Assembly (NCBI RefSeq): GCF_003076635.1
Contig: NZ_QDKG01000001.1
Span: 1 to 64,000 of the forward strand
Direction of reading: 5' to 3'
DNA: 64,000 nucleotides
Source of the DNA: Sphingobacterium corticibacter
GTDB lineage: Bacteria > Bacteroidota > Bacteroidia > Sphingobacteriales > Sphingobacteriaceae
The notes under the pieces are model-generated. The model made no database searches. It saw only the letters and a list, made by a program, of their open reading frames with translations, and was not told the origin of the DNA. The position numbers were made by a program, and so were the translations under genes. Positions 9,317-18,696 of the stretch are shown one piece after another (positions within the stretch are counted from its first letter, which is position 1; every line of letters starts with the position of its first letter).

Positions 9317-10243
9317 TTATTCGATATGACGCAAAGACTGTTCGTCATCACCGTCAATTGCGATTAGATAACGAATGATCAGCCAGTAAATGGGTACAAC
9401 GACGAGTAGGAATCCCAACAGCGTGTACACAAAGTAACGTAAAGAGATCCAATCACGATCAACCGAATTGCCTTGGTAAACGGCGCTGTAGGAGCTTTTA
9501 AAATAGGAGTGATTACGAGCTAGTTGTGTCAAGACCTGTTTTTCTGTCCCTTGATCATACAGTTCAAAATACAAAAAAGCACCTACGTTGATCTTTTTAA
9601 AATGGCTCAGCGATTGCTCAAAGTAAGGGCGTCCTTTATTACGTGCAAATTCCTCTTTCGAGATTGTATTTTCATATTTAAATGCCAGCCAGGCTTTGGC
9701 CGCATTTTGATACGCATTCTTCTGGGAGAAAATTGGCAGTAAGAAAAGTGATTTGAGGTGAACCTTATTGTAGTTCCAGCCCTTTCCGTTTTCGTAAGTG
9801 TGAATAGGTATCACACGCATCCGATCCACATGCCATTCGCCCAACGAAAGGAAAGTAGGTTGCTCGTATGCAGGCATTTCTTCTACGCTTTGCAAATGCA
9901 ATACCTTACCTACATTGTAACGAATACTCGTGAATAAGGGCTGAAATAAAACAATCGCGGTAGCGGTGAGGATGAACGTCAACACAAAACGATGCGCTGC
10001 ATAGCGTTCAGCTGGAAGTAGGAGAACGTAGAAATTATTTTTCTGGTACAGGTAAGAAACCAATACACTGCTGATAGCAGCGCCCACAGCAAGTGGTAGC
10101 AAAATACGAGTGATGAAAATAGGAAGGCCGTCATCTTGCGTGTGAATGTACCAAGCATATACCAACGAACTGACCAATAAAATAAAAAGCAATGCGATTA
10201 GCATTGCTCCTATAAAATATCGTCTATGTTTTGGCTGCTTCAT
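9317..10243 (-). CDS. Four-helix membrane protein of unknown function
   Basis: The 308-residue protein is not recognised. Four hydrophobic segments are visible: about residues 9-31, 42-65, 86-108 and 267-292. Between the third and fourth lies a soluble region of roughly 155 residues, with AYQNAAKAWLAFKYE and FEQSLSHFKKINVGAF helices. The C-terminus is acidic (DGDDEQSLRHIE). The topology suggests a periplasmic or extracytoplasmic domain held between helix pairs. It converges with the amidohydrolase gene (13-base gap) and lies downstream of lipA on the same strand, with 45 bases between, so it may be co-transcribed with lipA. Confidence 0.6.
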   Translation of the reverse strand: MKQPKHRRYFIGAMLIALLFILLVSSLVYAWYIHTQDDGLPIFITRILLPLAVGAAISSVLVSYLYQKNNFYVLLLPAERYAAHRFVLTFILTATAIVLFQPLFTSIRYNVGKVLHLQSVEEMPAYEQPTFLSLGEWHVDRMRVIPIHTYENGKGWNYNKVHLKSLFLLPIFSQKNAYQNAAKAWLAFKYENTISKEEFARNKGRPYFEQSLSHFKKINVGAFLYFELYDQGTEKQVLTQLARNHSYFKSSYSAVYQGNSVDRDWISLRYFVYTLLGFLLVVVPIYWLIIRYLIAIDGDDEQSLRHIE

Positions 10244-10288
10244 GTTCTACTAATGTAATCAAAAACAGCCTAATTATCAATTTGTTGC

Positions 10289-11170
10289 TTATTGCATGTC
10301 GAAGAGATGTTTCTCTGCATGGTACGAAGATCTTACCAAAGGGCCGGATTCTACATACTTAAAGCCCATTTCCAAACCGATTTCTTGATAGCGTTTGAAT
10401 TGATCTGGAGTGATCCATTCCACCACCGGATGGTGTGCTTTACTTGGTTGTAAGTATTGACCGATGGTCAAAATATCTACCCCAACTTCGTACAAGTCGC
10501 GCATCGCTTCTACCACATCTTCTTCTGTCTCACCAAAGCCCAACATAATACCAGATTTGGTACGCAATCCTGCTTCCGCTATACGACGAAGACATTCTAA
10601 TGAACGATCATACTTAGCTTGTATGCGGACTTCGCGTGTGAGGCGACGCACTGTTTCTAGATTGTGCGATACCACTTCTGGACGCACCGCTAATACGCGA
10701 TCCAAATTATCCCATTGTCCTTTAAAATCAGGAATCAAGGTTTCTAACGTCGTTTCTGGGCTTTCGCGACGGATGGCATTGACCGTCTCTGCCCAGATGG
10801 TAGATCCACCATCTTTCAAATCATCCCGATCCACCGAAGTGATCACGCAATGTTTTACTTGCATCAGTTTTACCGATTGTGCCACACGATTTGGTTCATC
10901 CATGTCCACAGCTAATGGTCTTCCCGTAGCTACCGCACAGAACGAACAGGAACGCGTACAGATATTTCCCAAGATCATAAAAGTAGCCGTGCCGGCACCC
11001 CAGCATTCGCCCATATTTGGGCAGTTACCACTTTCGCAGATCGTGTGCAATTTATGTTCATCAACCAGTCCGCGCACATGGCGATATTCCTTGCCTACAG
11101 GTAGTTTTACACGTAGCCAATCAGGTTTTCGCTGTGTTTGTTGCGCTGGAATAACGGGTAATTCAATCAT
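10289..11170 (-). CDS. lipA: Lipoyl synthase
   Basis: Radical SAM enzyme that inserts two sulfurs into octanoyl groups on lipoyl domains. The 293 residues show the auxiliary [4Fe-4S] cluster motif with Cys45, Cys50 and Cys56 ([12 protein letters not shown]) and the SAM cluster Cys71, Cys75, Cys78 (CTRSCSFC). A C-terminal SSYHAEK carries the serine that ligates the auxiliary cluster in LipA structures. No lipB is adjacent. The start matches the expected N-terminus, and a good promoter lies only 4 bases upstream of the ATG, which would give a nearly leaderless transcript. Confidence 0.97.
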   Translation of the reverse strand: MIELPVIPAQQTQRKPDWLRVKLPVGKEYRHVRGLVDEHKLHTICESGNCPNMGECWGAGTATFMILGNICTRSCSFCAVATGRPLAVDMDEPNRVAQSVKLMQVKHCVITSVDRDDLKDGGSTIWAETVNAIRRESPETTLETLIPDFKGQWDNLDRVLAVRPEVVSHNLETVRRLTREVRIQAKYDRSLECLRRIAEAGLRTKSGIMLGFGETEEDVVEAMRDLYEVGVDILTIGQYLQPSKAHHPVVEWITPDQFKRYQEIGLEMGFKYVESGPLVRSSYHAEKHLFDMQ

Positions 11171-11174
11171 AACA

Positions 11175-11206
11175 CAAAGTTACGCATTATTTCATTTTTT
11201 ATGCAA
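11175..11206 (-). promoter_or_regulatory. Promoter of lipA, with almost no leader
   Basis: Reading the minus strand, TTG (11206-11204), 21 bases, then TAACTTTG (11182-11175) match the Bacteroidota consensus. Only four bases separate the -7 element from the ATG at 11170. Confidence 0.55.
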
Positions 11207-11385
11207 TGCATTTGTTAAGCCAGTTTCATATGTTTATCACATTTTGGCTATAGGCTCACGGGAGATTTTCTCATCATTTGATTTTATATAAATTATAATG
11301 ATGCTTCATAAAAGTTTTACAATCCGCAGATTGTCGGTTCACACTTTATTTAGGATCTTTGGGTACAAACTATTACTGCTTTCCT

Positions 11386-13644
11386 ATGAAATTTTCGCGA
11401 GTCACACTACTAAGTTGTTTCCTCCTAATAACGTGGTGCAACAGCAGGGCACAAGAACTGCATGCCGATCTAATTCCCCGGCCAGATAAAGTCGTAATAA
11501 ATGAAGGTGCGCTTGCATTGGATCAAGCATTTCCAGTATTCTACAGCGAACGTTTTATGGAGTTGAGTCAGCTGCTTGCAGATATTCCGAATTTACAAAT
11601 TACTTCGTACGAACTCTTCAAACGGGTGAAAAAACAGCAGCCCGCAGCCATTTGGATTCTGGAGTCTAAGCCGTCGGACAATTTACGCCCCAACGAATAT
11701 ACGCTGTTGATCAATCCAGCAGGGATCACGATCAAGTCTCCTGATGTAGCAGGTGCTATGGCAGGTGTGCAGAGTTTGCATCAGCTCAGCATGTTACAAG
11801 ATTCGGATGTACTTCCTTTTGTAGAAATACAAGATAAGCCCCGTTTTGCGTACCGCGGATTGCACTTGGATGTTTCGCGCCATTTCATGCCTTTTGAGTT
11901 TTTGAAAAAGTACATCGATGTGATGGCCTTATATAAGTTCAATCAGTTTCACTGGCATCTGACCGATGGCGCTGGATGGCGCTTGCAGATCAATCGCTAC
12001 CCTGAACTCACTAAAAAAGCAGCATGGCGACCGCAGGCACATTTTGCAGATTGGGAAAAGTATGGCAAACGCTATGTAGAGCAAGGTACAGCAAACGCAC
12101 ATGGTGGATTTTATACGCAGGCGCAAGCGCGTGAACTCGTCGCTTATGCAGCCAAAAAGGGGATTAATATTATTCCTGAAATCGAAATGCCAGGCCACTC
12201 CGAAGAGGTGTTAGCCGTATATCCAGAGCTTTCTTGCACTGGCCTGCCTTATACACAAAATGAGTTTTGTGTGGGCAATGAGCAGACTTTCACCTTTTTG
12301 AAAAATGTGCTGGATGAAGTGTTGGATATTTTCCCTTCGGAATACATTCATATCGGTGGCGACGAAGCGGATAAATCTCATTGGAAAACCTGTCCGAAAT
12401 GTCAGGCCTTAAAAGAAAAACTACAAGTAAAGACCGAAGAAGAGCTGCAAAGCTACGCTGTACAGCAAATGGATGAATACTTGCAATCCAAGGGGCGGAA
12501 AATGATTGGCTGGGATGAAATCTTGGAAGGCGGATTGACCGAAGGAGCCACCGTAATGAGTTGGCGCGGCGAAGAGGGCGGCATTGAAGCTGCGAATAAA
12601 GGGCACGACGTGATTATGACGCCACAAAGTCATTTGTATTTTGACTTTTATCAATTCGATCCGCGTACACAACCCAAAGCATTTGGTGGCTACCTGCCTT
12701 TAGAACGCGTTTATAGTTACAATCCAGTTTCCGATAAAATTGCGGCAGATAAAGCCAAACATATTTTGGGTGCGCAGGCCAACTTGTGGACAGAATTTAT
12801 GCCCAATCCACAACAAGTAGAATACATGGCATTTCCTCGTGCTCTGGCCTTAGCAGAAATCAACTGGACGGCTCAGGATCAGCGTGATTTTCCGGATTTC
12901 AAACGGCGTTTGCAAAAACATTATGCGATACTGCAAGATCTACAAATCAATTATTACCGTCCGAGCTTCGATGTACTGTATGATGTGGTGTACGATGCTG
13001 CCAAGAAGTCAAATCGTATTATTTTAACATCGGAGCAGTTTGAACCAACAATACGCTATACGATCGATGGCACCGAGCCAGATAATCAATCTCCGCTTTA
13101 TATCGCGCCGATTGATTTGGCCGTAAGTGCCACGCTCAAGGCAGCTTCGTTTTTAGATTCCGCTCGTATGGGGCCTATCAAAACGGTTGAATTGGATATC
13201 CATAAAGCGATTGGAAAAACAGTGCAATACAACACGAAGTGGAATGATCGCTATGCTGCGCAAGGCGAGCAGACCTTGGTCGACGGTCGCAAAGGCGGCG
13301 TCAGCTACCAAGATGGTAAATGGCAAGGATTTACCTCCGATATTGAATTGGTGATCGATTTGGATCGCCGCGAGGAAATCAACCGTGTCGCTGCGCGCTT
13401 TATGCAAATGCCAGGGCCGGGTGTATTTTTTCCAGGTTCGATCAAAGTTTGGATTTCTGACAATGGCAAAAGCTACCGCGAAGCAGGATCATTCGTGCCA
13501 CATGTAGATAAACATCCCGAAGTACTCGATATACAATCCTTCGAAATCAAATTTGATAAACCGGTGATGGCTAAATTCATTAAATTCGAAGCCAAGAATA
13601 CGAAGAAAGCCTTTTTATTCATCGATGAAATTGTTGTCGATTAA
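11386..13644 (+). CDS. Beta-N-acetylhexosaminidase, GH20
   Basis: I start at the ATG at 11386 because it gives a clean signal peptide (MKFSRVTLLSCFLL, cleavage after about residue 23) and 752 residues; an in-frame ATG 27 bases upstream adds only a non-signal tail. Order of domains: GH20b-type N-terminal domain (to about 140), the GH20 (beta/alpha)8 barrel with FHWHLTDGAGWRLQ and HIGGDEADK, where Asp326-Glu327 are the substrate-assist and acid residues, then a chitobiase-type C-terminal segment (YTIDGTEPD), and a final beta-sandwich resembling an F5/8 or CBM32-like module. It releases terminal GlcNAc/GalNAc from glycans. No polysaccharide-utilisation genes sit beside it. Confidence 0.94.
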   Translation: MKFSRVTLLSCFLLITWCNSRAQELHADLIPRPDKVVINEGALALDQAFPVFYSERFMELSQLLADIPNLQITSYELFKRVKKQQPAAIWILESKPSDNLRPNEYTLLINPAGITIKSPDVAGAMAGVQSLHQLSMLQDSDVLPFVEIQDKPRFAYRGLHLDVSRHFMPFEFLKKYIDVMALYKFNQFHWHLTDGAGWRLQINRYPELTKKAAWRPQAHFADWEKYGKRYVEQGTANAHGGFYTQAQARELVAYAAKKGINIIPEIEMPGHSEEVLAVYPELSCTGLPYTQNEFCVGNEQTFTFLKNVLDEVLDIFPSEYIHIGGDEADKSHWKTCPKCQALKEKLQVKTEEELQSYAVQQMDEYLQSKGRKMIGWDEILEGGLTEGATVMSWRGEEGGIEAANKGHDVIMTPQSHLYFDFYQFDPRTQPKAFGGYLPLERVYSYNPVSDKIAADKAKHILGAQANLWTEFMPNPQQVEYMAFPRALALAEINWTAQDQRDFPDFKRRLQKHYAILQDLQINYYRPSFDVLYDVVYDAAKKSNRIILTSEQFEPTIRYTIDGTEPDNQSPLYIAPIDLAVSATLKAASFLDSARMGPIKTVELDIHKAIGKTVQYNTKWNDRYAAQGEQTLVDGRKGGVSYQDGKWQGFTSDIELVIDLDRREEINRVAARFMQMPGPGVFFPGSIKVWISDNGKSYREAGSFVPHVDKHPEVLDIQSFEIKFDKPVMAKFIKFEAKNTKKAFLFIDEIVVD

Positions 13645-13662
13645 TATTCAAAATCCACTATT

Positions 13663-14124
13663 ATGAAAAACACATTACTACTAGTTGCTGCCGTAGTTTT
13701 CTTTGCCTCGTGCAATAAAACACCTCAGCCCAATGATGAATTCAGAAACTTGGTTGATCAAATGAATTTCCAAACCGATACGGCAGCTGCTTTCAACAGT
13801 GTGCTTAATACTTTGGATCAACAAAATGTACTTTTCGGTGATTTTTACAAATATTACCATTATACGATACAAGATTCTTGTGATCAGGTAGCCAATGCAA
13901 AGTATGACGATGGAGAATATCTTTACCGCGAAAAATCGGGTGAAGAACAGGAATTCTTATATCAAATCACGGTTAGGGCCATTGATGATTACCATCAGCG
14001 ACTAGCCATAGATACCGCGTTGCTGCCGCTGGTGGAGGAGAAGATAGTGCTCACTCCGGATCTTAAAAGATATATCAATCAGCATTTTGATCTGCAAATG
14101 TATATCCCAGAGGAGAGCAACTAA
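13663..14124 (+). CDS. Small lipoprotein of unknown function
   Basis: The 153-residue protein has a short lipoprotein signal (MKNTLLLVAAVVFFASC, Cys17) followed by a charged, mostly helical body containing YHYTIQDSCDQV and a central acidic region. No family is recognised. It begins 18 bases after the GH20 gene and is likely co-transcribed with it. A link to glycan processing is only implied by position. Confidence 0.7.
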   Translation: MKNTLLLVAAVVFFASCNKTPQPNDEFRNLVDQMNFQTDTAAAFNSVLNTLDQQNVLFGDFYKYYHYTIQDSCDQVANAKYDDGEYLYREKSGEEQEFLYQITVRAIDDYHQRLAIDTALLPLVEEKIVLTPDLKRYINQHFDLQMYIPEESN

Positions 14125-14140
14125 AAATCTGCGTAAATAA

Positions 14141-14174
14141 TTGATGAATTATTGCAAAAAATACTGTAATTTTG
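14141..14174 (+). promoter_or_regulatory. Putative carB promoter
   Basis: TTG at 14141-14143 and TAATTTTG at 14167-14174 are 23 bases apart, at the edge of the allowed range for the Bacteroidota consensus. This would give a leader of roughly 95 bases before carB. Confidence 0.4.
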
Positions 14175-14275
14175 CACTCCGACAAAGCAGTCGGAATTCC
14201 GCACTCTACCATGCACGTTTCGTTGCGCTGTCCCACAATTAACAATTTGTATTTTAACATTTTGAATTCAAAAAA

Positions 14276-17095
14276 ATGCCAAGAAACACTTCCATCAACT
14301 CGGTTTTAATTATCGGTTCAGGGCCTATTGTCATCGGACAGGCGTGTGAATTTGATTATTCAGGCTCACAAGCCGCCTTATCTCTTAAAGAAGAAGGTAT
14401 CCGAGTTTCGATCATCAACTCCAATCCAGCAACGATTATGACAGATAATATCGTCGCGGATAATGTGTATCTATTGCCACTTACTTGCGAAAGTATCGAG
14501 CAAATTTTGGAAGAGCAACAAATTGATGCTGTATTGCCAACGATGGGTGGACAGACGGCATTGAACTTGTGTATTGAGGCGTCCAATAGAGGTATCTGGG
14601 ACAAATACAACGTTAAAGTAATCGGTGTGGATGTTGCCGCCATCGAAAAAACGGAGAACCGCGAAGAGTTTCGCCAACTGATGATCGATATCGGTGTTGG
14701 TATTGCCAACTCTAAAATTGCGAACTCTTTTCTAGAAGGTAAAGAAGCTGCTCAGCAAATCGGCTTCCCGTTAGTTATTCGCCCATCCTACACACTAGCT
14801 GGTACAGGTGGTGGTTTCGTGCACAAAAAAGAAGATTTTGATGCCGCATTGAACCGCGGTCTACACGCTTCACCAACGCATGAGGTATTGGTAGAGCAAG
14901 CCGTACTAGGTTGGAAAGAATTTGAATTAGAGCTTTTGCGTGATACCAATGATAATGTGATCATTATCTGTACGATCGAAAACTTCGATCCGATGGGTAT
15001 TCACACAGGAGATTCAATCACGGTAGCGCCAGGGATGACATTATCTGACAAGTGTTACCAAGATATGCGTAATCAGGCGATCTTAATGATGCGCTCCATC
15101 GGTACGTTCGCCGGAGGTTGTAACGTACAATTCTCAGTAAATCCAGAGAACGAGGAAATCATCGCGATTGAGATCAATCCACGTGTATCCCGTTCATCGG
15201 CACTAGCATCTAAAGCAACAGGATACCCTATTGCGAAGATCGCTGCCAAATTAGCCATCGGCTACAACTTAGATGAGTTGCAAAATCAAATCACGAAAAC
15301 GACTTCGGCTTACTTCGAGCCAACGTTGGATTACGTGATCGTAAAAGTACCTCGTTTTAACTTTGATAAATTTAAAGGCGCTAACAAAGAATTAGGTCTA
15401 CAGATGAAAGCCGTAGGGGAAGTGATGGCAATCGGACGTACCTTCATTGAAGCGTTGCAGAAAGCAGCACAATCGTTGGAAACAGGCCGTGCTGGTCTTG
15501 GAGCCGACGGTCGTCAATCGCGCGATCTAGAAGAGATTATGTACTCTTTGGAGCATCCAAGTGCAGATCGTCTATTCCATGTTAAAGATGCCTTCGAAAT
15601 GGGCGTGCCTTTGGAATCCATCCGCAAGGTGACGCATATCGACAAATGGTTCTTAGTGCAAATCCAAGAATTGGTGCATTTAGAAACGGAATTACGTCGT
15701 TACCAACTAAACAATATTCCTCGTGATTTCTTCTTGACCTTGAAGCAAAAAGGATACTCTGACGTACAGATTTCTTGGTTGTTGGGCAATGTAACAGAAG
15801 ATCAAGTATACGACCGCCGTACCGAACTAGGCATTCGCCGCGTGTACAAAATGGTTGATACATGTGCGGCAGAATTCCCGGCGCAAACGCCATACTACTA
15901 CTCGACATTTGAGGATGAAAACGAATCACAAGTATCTGATCGCAAAAAGATCGTCGTTCTAGGTTCAGGTCCTAACCGTATCGGTCAAGGTATCGAGTTT
16001 GATTACTCATGTGTTCACGGTTTATTAGCGGCCAAAGAATGTGGTTACGAAGCGATCATGATCAACTGTAACCCAGAGACGGTATCTACCGACTTCAACA
16101 TGGCCGATAAATTGTACTTTGAGCCAGTTTTCTGGGAGCACGTACGTGAAATCATTGAGATGGAAAAACCAGAAGGTGTGATCGTACAATTAGGTGGTCA
16201 GACGGCATTGAAAATGGCGAAGCAATTGGAGGAGTTAGGGGTGAAGATCATTGGAACATCTTTCGCTAACATGGATTTGGCCGAAGATCGTGGTAGCTTC
16301 TCAGACTTGTTGAAAGAATTGGAGATTCCTTATCCGAAATACGGCGTGGCGACTTCTGCCGAAGAAGCTATTGTGGTAGCGAATCAAGTTGGTTATCCTG
16401 TATTGGTTCGTCCATCGTACGTGTTGGGTGGACAAGGGATGAGCATCGTGATCAACGATGAGGATTTGGAAAAAGCAGTGGTGAAATTGTTGCGTACGCT
16501 TCCAGGAAACCAGATCTTGATCGACCATTTCTTAGATCGTGCAGAAGAAGCAGAATCGGATTCGATCTGTGATGGCGAAGATGTACACATCATCGGCATG
16601 ATGGAGCACATCGAGCCTGCGGGTATCCACTCCGGCGATTCATCTGCGGTATTGCCACCATTCAGCTTATCTGAAAACGTGCAATCCAAAATGGAAGAGT
16701 ATTCTAGAAAATTGGCAAAAGCATTGAATGTTCGTGGTTTGTTGAACATACAATTCGCGATCAAAGATGAGCAGGTATATGTGATCGAAGCTAACCCACG
16801 TGCATCTCGTACTGTCCCATTCATTGCAAAAGCATACGATGTACCATATATCAATATCGCGACGAAAGTGATGTTGGGAGCGAATAAATTAAGTGATTTC
16901 ACGATTGAGCGCAAGCTAAAAGGTTATGCAATTAAAGAGCCGGTATTCTCTTTCTCTAAATTCCCAGAGGTAGATAAGCAACTCGGCCCTGAGATGAAAT
17001 CAACAGGTGAAGCGATTCGTTTTATCAAAGATTTGGAAGATCCACATTTCCGCGAGTTATACAGTCAGAAATCCATGTTCTTAAATGCGCAGTAG
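14276..17095 (+). CDS. carB: Carbamoyl-phosphate synthase large subunit
   Basis: Makes carbamoyl phosphate from ammonia, bicarbonate and two ATP, for pyrimidine and arginine synthesis. The two homologous ATP-grasp halves are clear: [17 protein letters not shown] and [16 protein letters not shown] in the first, [17 protein letters not shown] and [14 protein letters not shown] in the second. At 939 residues it is about 130 shorter than the E. coli enzyme, and it stops soon after the second synthetase unit ([15 protein letters not shown]), so most or all of the allosteric MGS-like C-terminal domain is absent. carA is not adjacent. argH, another arginine-pathway gene, lies 10 kb away. Confidence 0.96.
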   Translation: MPRNTSINSVLIIGSGPIVIGQACEFDYSGSQAALSLKEEGIRVSIINSNPATIMTDNIVADNVYLLPLTCESIEQILEEQQIDAVLPTMGGQTALNLCIEASNRGIWDKYNVKVIGVDVAAIEKTENREEFRQLMIDIGVGIANSKIANSFLEGKEAAQQIGFPLVIRPSYTLAGTGGGFVHKKEDFDAALNRGLHASPTHEVLVEQAVLGWKEFELELLRDTNDNVIIICTIENFDPMGIHTGDSITVAPGMTLSDKCYQDMRNQAILMMRSIGTFAGGCNVQFSVNPENEEIIAIEINPRVSRSSALASKATGYPIAKIAAKLAIGYNLDELQNQITKTTSAYFEPTLDYVIVKVPRFNFDKFKGANKELGLQMKAVGEVMAIGRTFIEALQKAAQSLETGRAGLGADGRQSRDLEEIMYSLEHPSADRLFHVKDAFEMGVPLESIRKVTHIDKWFLVQIQELVHLETELRRYQLNNIPRDFFLTLKQKGYSDVQISWLLGNVTEDQVYDRRTELGIRRVYKMVDTCAAEFPAQTPYYYSTFEDENESQVSDRKKIVVLGSGPNRIGQGIEFDYSCVHGLLAAKECGYEAIMINCNPETVSTDFNMADKLYFEPVFWEHVREIIEMEKPEGVIVQLGGQTALKMAKQLEELGVKIIGTSFANMDLAEDRGSFSDLLKELEIPYPKYGVATSAEEAIVVANQVGYPVLVRPSYVLGGQGMSIVINDEDLEKAVVKLLRTLPGNQILIDHFLDRAEEAESDSICDGEDVHIIGMMEHIEPAGIHSGDSSAVLPPFSLSENVQSKMEEYSRKLAKALNVRGLLNIQFAIKDEQVYVIEANPRASRTVPFIAKAYDVPYINIATKVMLGANKLSDFTIERKLKGYAIKEPVFSFSKFPEVDKQLGPEMKSTGEAIRFIKDLEDPHFRELYSQKSMFLNAQ

Positions 17096-17102
17096 ATTTT
17101 TA

Positions 17103-17218
17103 GATACTAGTATTTAGATATGAGTAATGAGATACTAGTATTTAGATATGAGTAATGAGATACTAGTATTTAGATGTGAGTATTGAGATATGAGTATTTA
17201 GATTTTAGTACTTAGATA
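17103..17218. repeat. 28-bp tandem repeat downstream of carB
   Basis: Three consecutive 28-base units start at 17103, 17131 and 17159, each beginning GATACTAGTATTTAGAT. The first two are identical and the third differs at two positions. A degraded tail (TGAGTATTTAGATTTTAGTACTTAGAT) continues to about 17218. There are no spacers, so it is not CRISPR. It lies in the first 120 bases after the carB stop codon. Confidence 0.85.
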
Positions 17219-17222
17219 AAAG

Positions 17223-17256
17223 AACGGTGGCTACCCAAATGGATAGCCACCGTTTT
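17223..17256 (+). terminator. Terminator hairpin downstream of carB
   Basis: AACGGTGGCTACCC pairs with GGATAGCCACCGTT, with one G-U-type mismatch and a 4-base AAAT loop, followed by TTTT. It is a strong stem about 125 bases past carB, after the tandem repeats. Confidence 0.75.
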
Positions 17257-17292
17257 GCATTTTGGCGCTTTGTGATTACAAATTCATTCACT

Positions 17293-17625
17293 ACGTCATT
17301 GCGAAGCCGAGGAACGAGGCTGTGGCAATCTAAAGCTACACAGTATTATTATGGAAGATCGCTTCGCATACTCGCGATGACGTGGTTATACCGTTCTTAC
17401 GAACCTGAGGTACGAGGGTGCCGTAATCTAAAAAAGAAAGAAGCCCCTTCGAATTATCGAAGAGGCTTCTTAAAGTCGTCTTTGCGAAGCCGAAGCATGA
17501 GGCTGCGGCAATCTTAACTGATGTGTTTTTATCATTCGAAAATGATAGATCGCTTTGTCGTACCTCCGCGCGATGACGTGGTTATACCGTTCTTACGAAC
17601 CTTAGGTACGAAGGTGACGTAATCT
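17293..17625. repeat. Two direct copies of a palindromic intergenic repeat
   Basis: Copy A (17293-17429) and copy B (17474-17625) share their order of blocks: TGCGAAGCCGA...GGC-TG-GGCAATCT, then an inverted counterpart AGATCGCTT...CGCGATGACGTGGTTATACC, then GTTCTTACGAACCT-AGGTACGA-GGTG-CGTAATCT. Each copy can fold on itself (CGTCATTGCGAAGC against GCTTCGCA...CGCGATGACG). A related element occurs at 28446-28533. They resemble the CGTCATTGCGA...GCAATCT intergenic repeats widespread in bacterial genomes. No coding potential is convincing here. Confidence 0.75.
17438..17471. terminator. Terminator-like hairpin between the two repeat copies
   Basis: AAGAAGCCCCTTCGA pairs with TCGAAGAGGCTTCTT (one mismatch, four-base loop), with an A run on its left side. 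The stem is well suited to minus-strand termination, but the nearest minus-strand gene upstream of it, hemB, ends 250 bases away. Confidence 0.5.
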
Positions 17626-17633
17626 CTAATGTT

Positions 17634-17717
17634 AGTTTATAAACCTATCAACGTTCCCAACCCTATTAACTTTATCAACTCTATATACCTCTCAACTTTA
17701 TTAACTCTTCTATTAAC
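17634..17717. repeat. Low-complexity degenerate repeat downstream of hemB
   Basis: On the minus strand this stretch reads as imperfect repeats of a GTTAATA/GTTGATA-like unit (AGTTAATAAAGTTGAGAGG, AGTTGATAAAGTTAATAGGG, CGTTGATAGGTTTATAA). It continues directly to the hemB stop region. No gene is seen in it. Confidence 0.5.
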
Positions 17718-18695
17718 CTATCTCGTCAACCAACCATTCGCCAATACTTCTTTGGCGTGGTAGGTAAGGATAGAAGAAGCGCCCGCGCGGCGGAAGCTTA
17801 ACAGCGTTTCCATCGTTGCGCGTTCTGCATCTAACCAACCGTTTTGTGCGGCTGCTTTCAGCATCGCATATTCGCCGCTCACGTTGTATACCGCGATTGG
17901 TAAGTCAAAATTATCATGTAATAACTTTACGACATCCAAGTACGGAAGTCCTGGCTTCACCATCAAGAAATCCGCGCCTTCTTCGGCGTCTAGCTGCGCT
18001 TCGATCAGCGCTTCGCGCACATTAGCCGGATTCATCTGATAGGTCTTCTTATCGCCTGATTTAGGGGCTGAGTTCAACGCATCGCGGAATGGTCCATAGA
18101 ACGCAGAAGCATATTTTGCGGTGTATGACATCAAGGATACGTTGGTGAATCCATTCGTGTCTAATACGTCACGAATATAACCTATACGGCCATCCATCAT
18201 ATCTGAAGGTGCGATAATGTCTGCGCCAGATTCAGCATGCGCCAAAGCCATTTTGCCTAAGATATCCAAGGTTTCATCGTTTAGGATTTCGCCATTTTCG
18301 ACAATACCATCGTGTCCGTCCGAACTATATGGATCCATCGCCACATCCGTCACCACACAAGCTTCTGGAAAATTCTTTTTCACCGCTTCGATCGCACGCA
18401 GGTATAAATTGCTTTTTTGGTAACTAACCGTGGCATACTTATCTTTTAGCGAATCTTCGATGTTAGGAAATAAGTCAAAAGCCTTTAATCCAAGATTCAT
18501 ACAGCTTTCTACTTCACGCAGTAGATTGTCTATACTATACCGGAAGATTCCCGGCATGGATTTTACTTCTGTCTTTTGGTTTTCACCATCGACAATAAAT
18601 AACGGAAAAATCAAGTTGCCTGCGTGAAGGTGTGTTTCTTGCACCATATCACGAATCACGGCCGATTTTCTATTTCTACGTGGTCGAATCATCAT
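17718..18695 (-). CDS. hemB: Delta-aminolevulinic acid dehydratase (porphobilinogen synthase)
   Basis: Condenses two 5-aminolevulinate molecules to porphobilinogen, the second committed haem step. The 325-residue length is normal. The MVKPGLPYLDVV segment holds the Schiff-base lysine, and YTAKYASAFYGPFRDA the second active-site lysine. The start codon lies one base from the hemCD stop codon, so the two are translationally close and surely co-transcribed. It is the last gene of the leftward haem operon hemA-hemCD-hemB. Confidence 0.96.
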   Translation of the reverse strand: MMIRPRRNRKSAVIRDMVQETHLHAGNLIFPLFIVDGENQKTEVKSMPGIFRYSIDNLLREVESCMNLGLKAFDLFPNIEDSLKDKYATVSYQKSNLYLRAIEAVKKNFPEACVVTDVAMDPYSSDGHDGIVENGEILNDETLDILGKMALAHAESGADIIAPSDMMDGRIGYIRDVLDTNGFTNVSLMSYTAKYASAFYGPFRDALNSAPKSGDKKTYQMNPANVREALIEAQLDAEEGADFLMVKPGLPYLDVVKLLHDNFDLPIAVYNVSGEYAMLKAAAQNGWLDAERATMETLLSFRRAGASSILTYHAKEVLANGWLTR

Positions 18696-18696
18696 T

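Noticed and set aside
10464..11291. Long open frame (275 codons) opposite lipA
   Set aside because: lipA has full cluster motifs on the other strand, and this frame has a Ser/Thr/Arg-rich composition typical of antisense reading.
16393..16914. Open frame of 173 codons opposite carB
   Set aside because: It is antisense to conserved carB ATP-grasp sequence, with no independent motif or start signal.
17103..17218. Short repeats resembling a CRISPR array
   Set aside because: The 28-base units abut with no spacers and no cas genes are near, so this is a simple tandem repeat.
17227..17517. Plus-strand open frame of 96 codons in the carB-hemB gap
   Set aside because: It is a translation of the terminator and palindromic repeats (Arg-rich, repeated RSRGTRLWQS and RSRSMRLRQS) rather than a gene.
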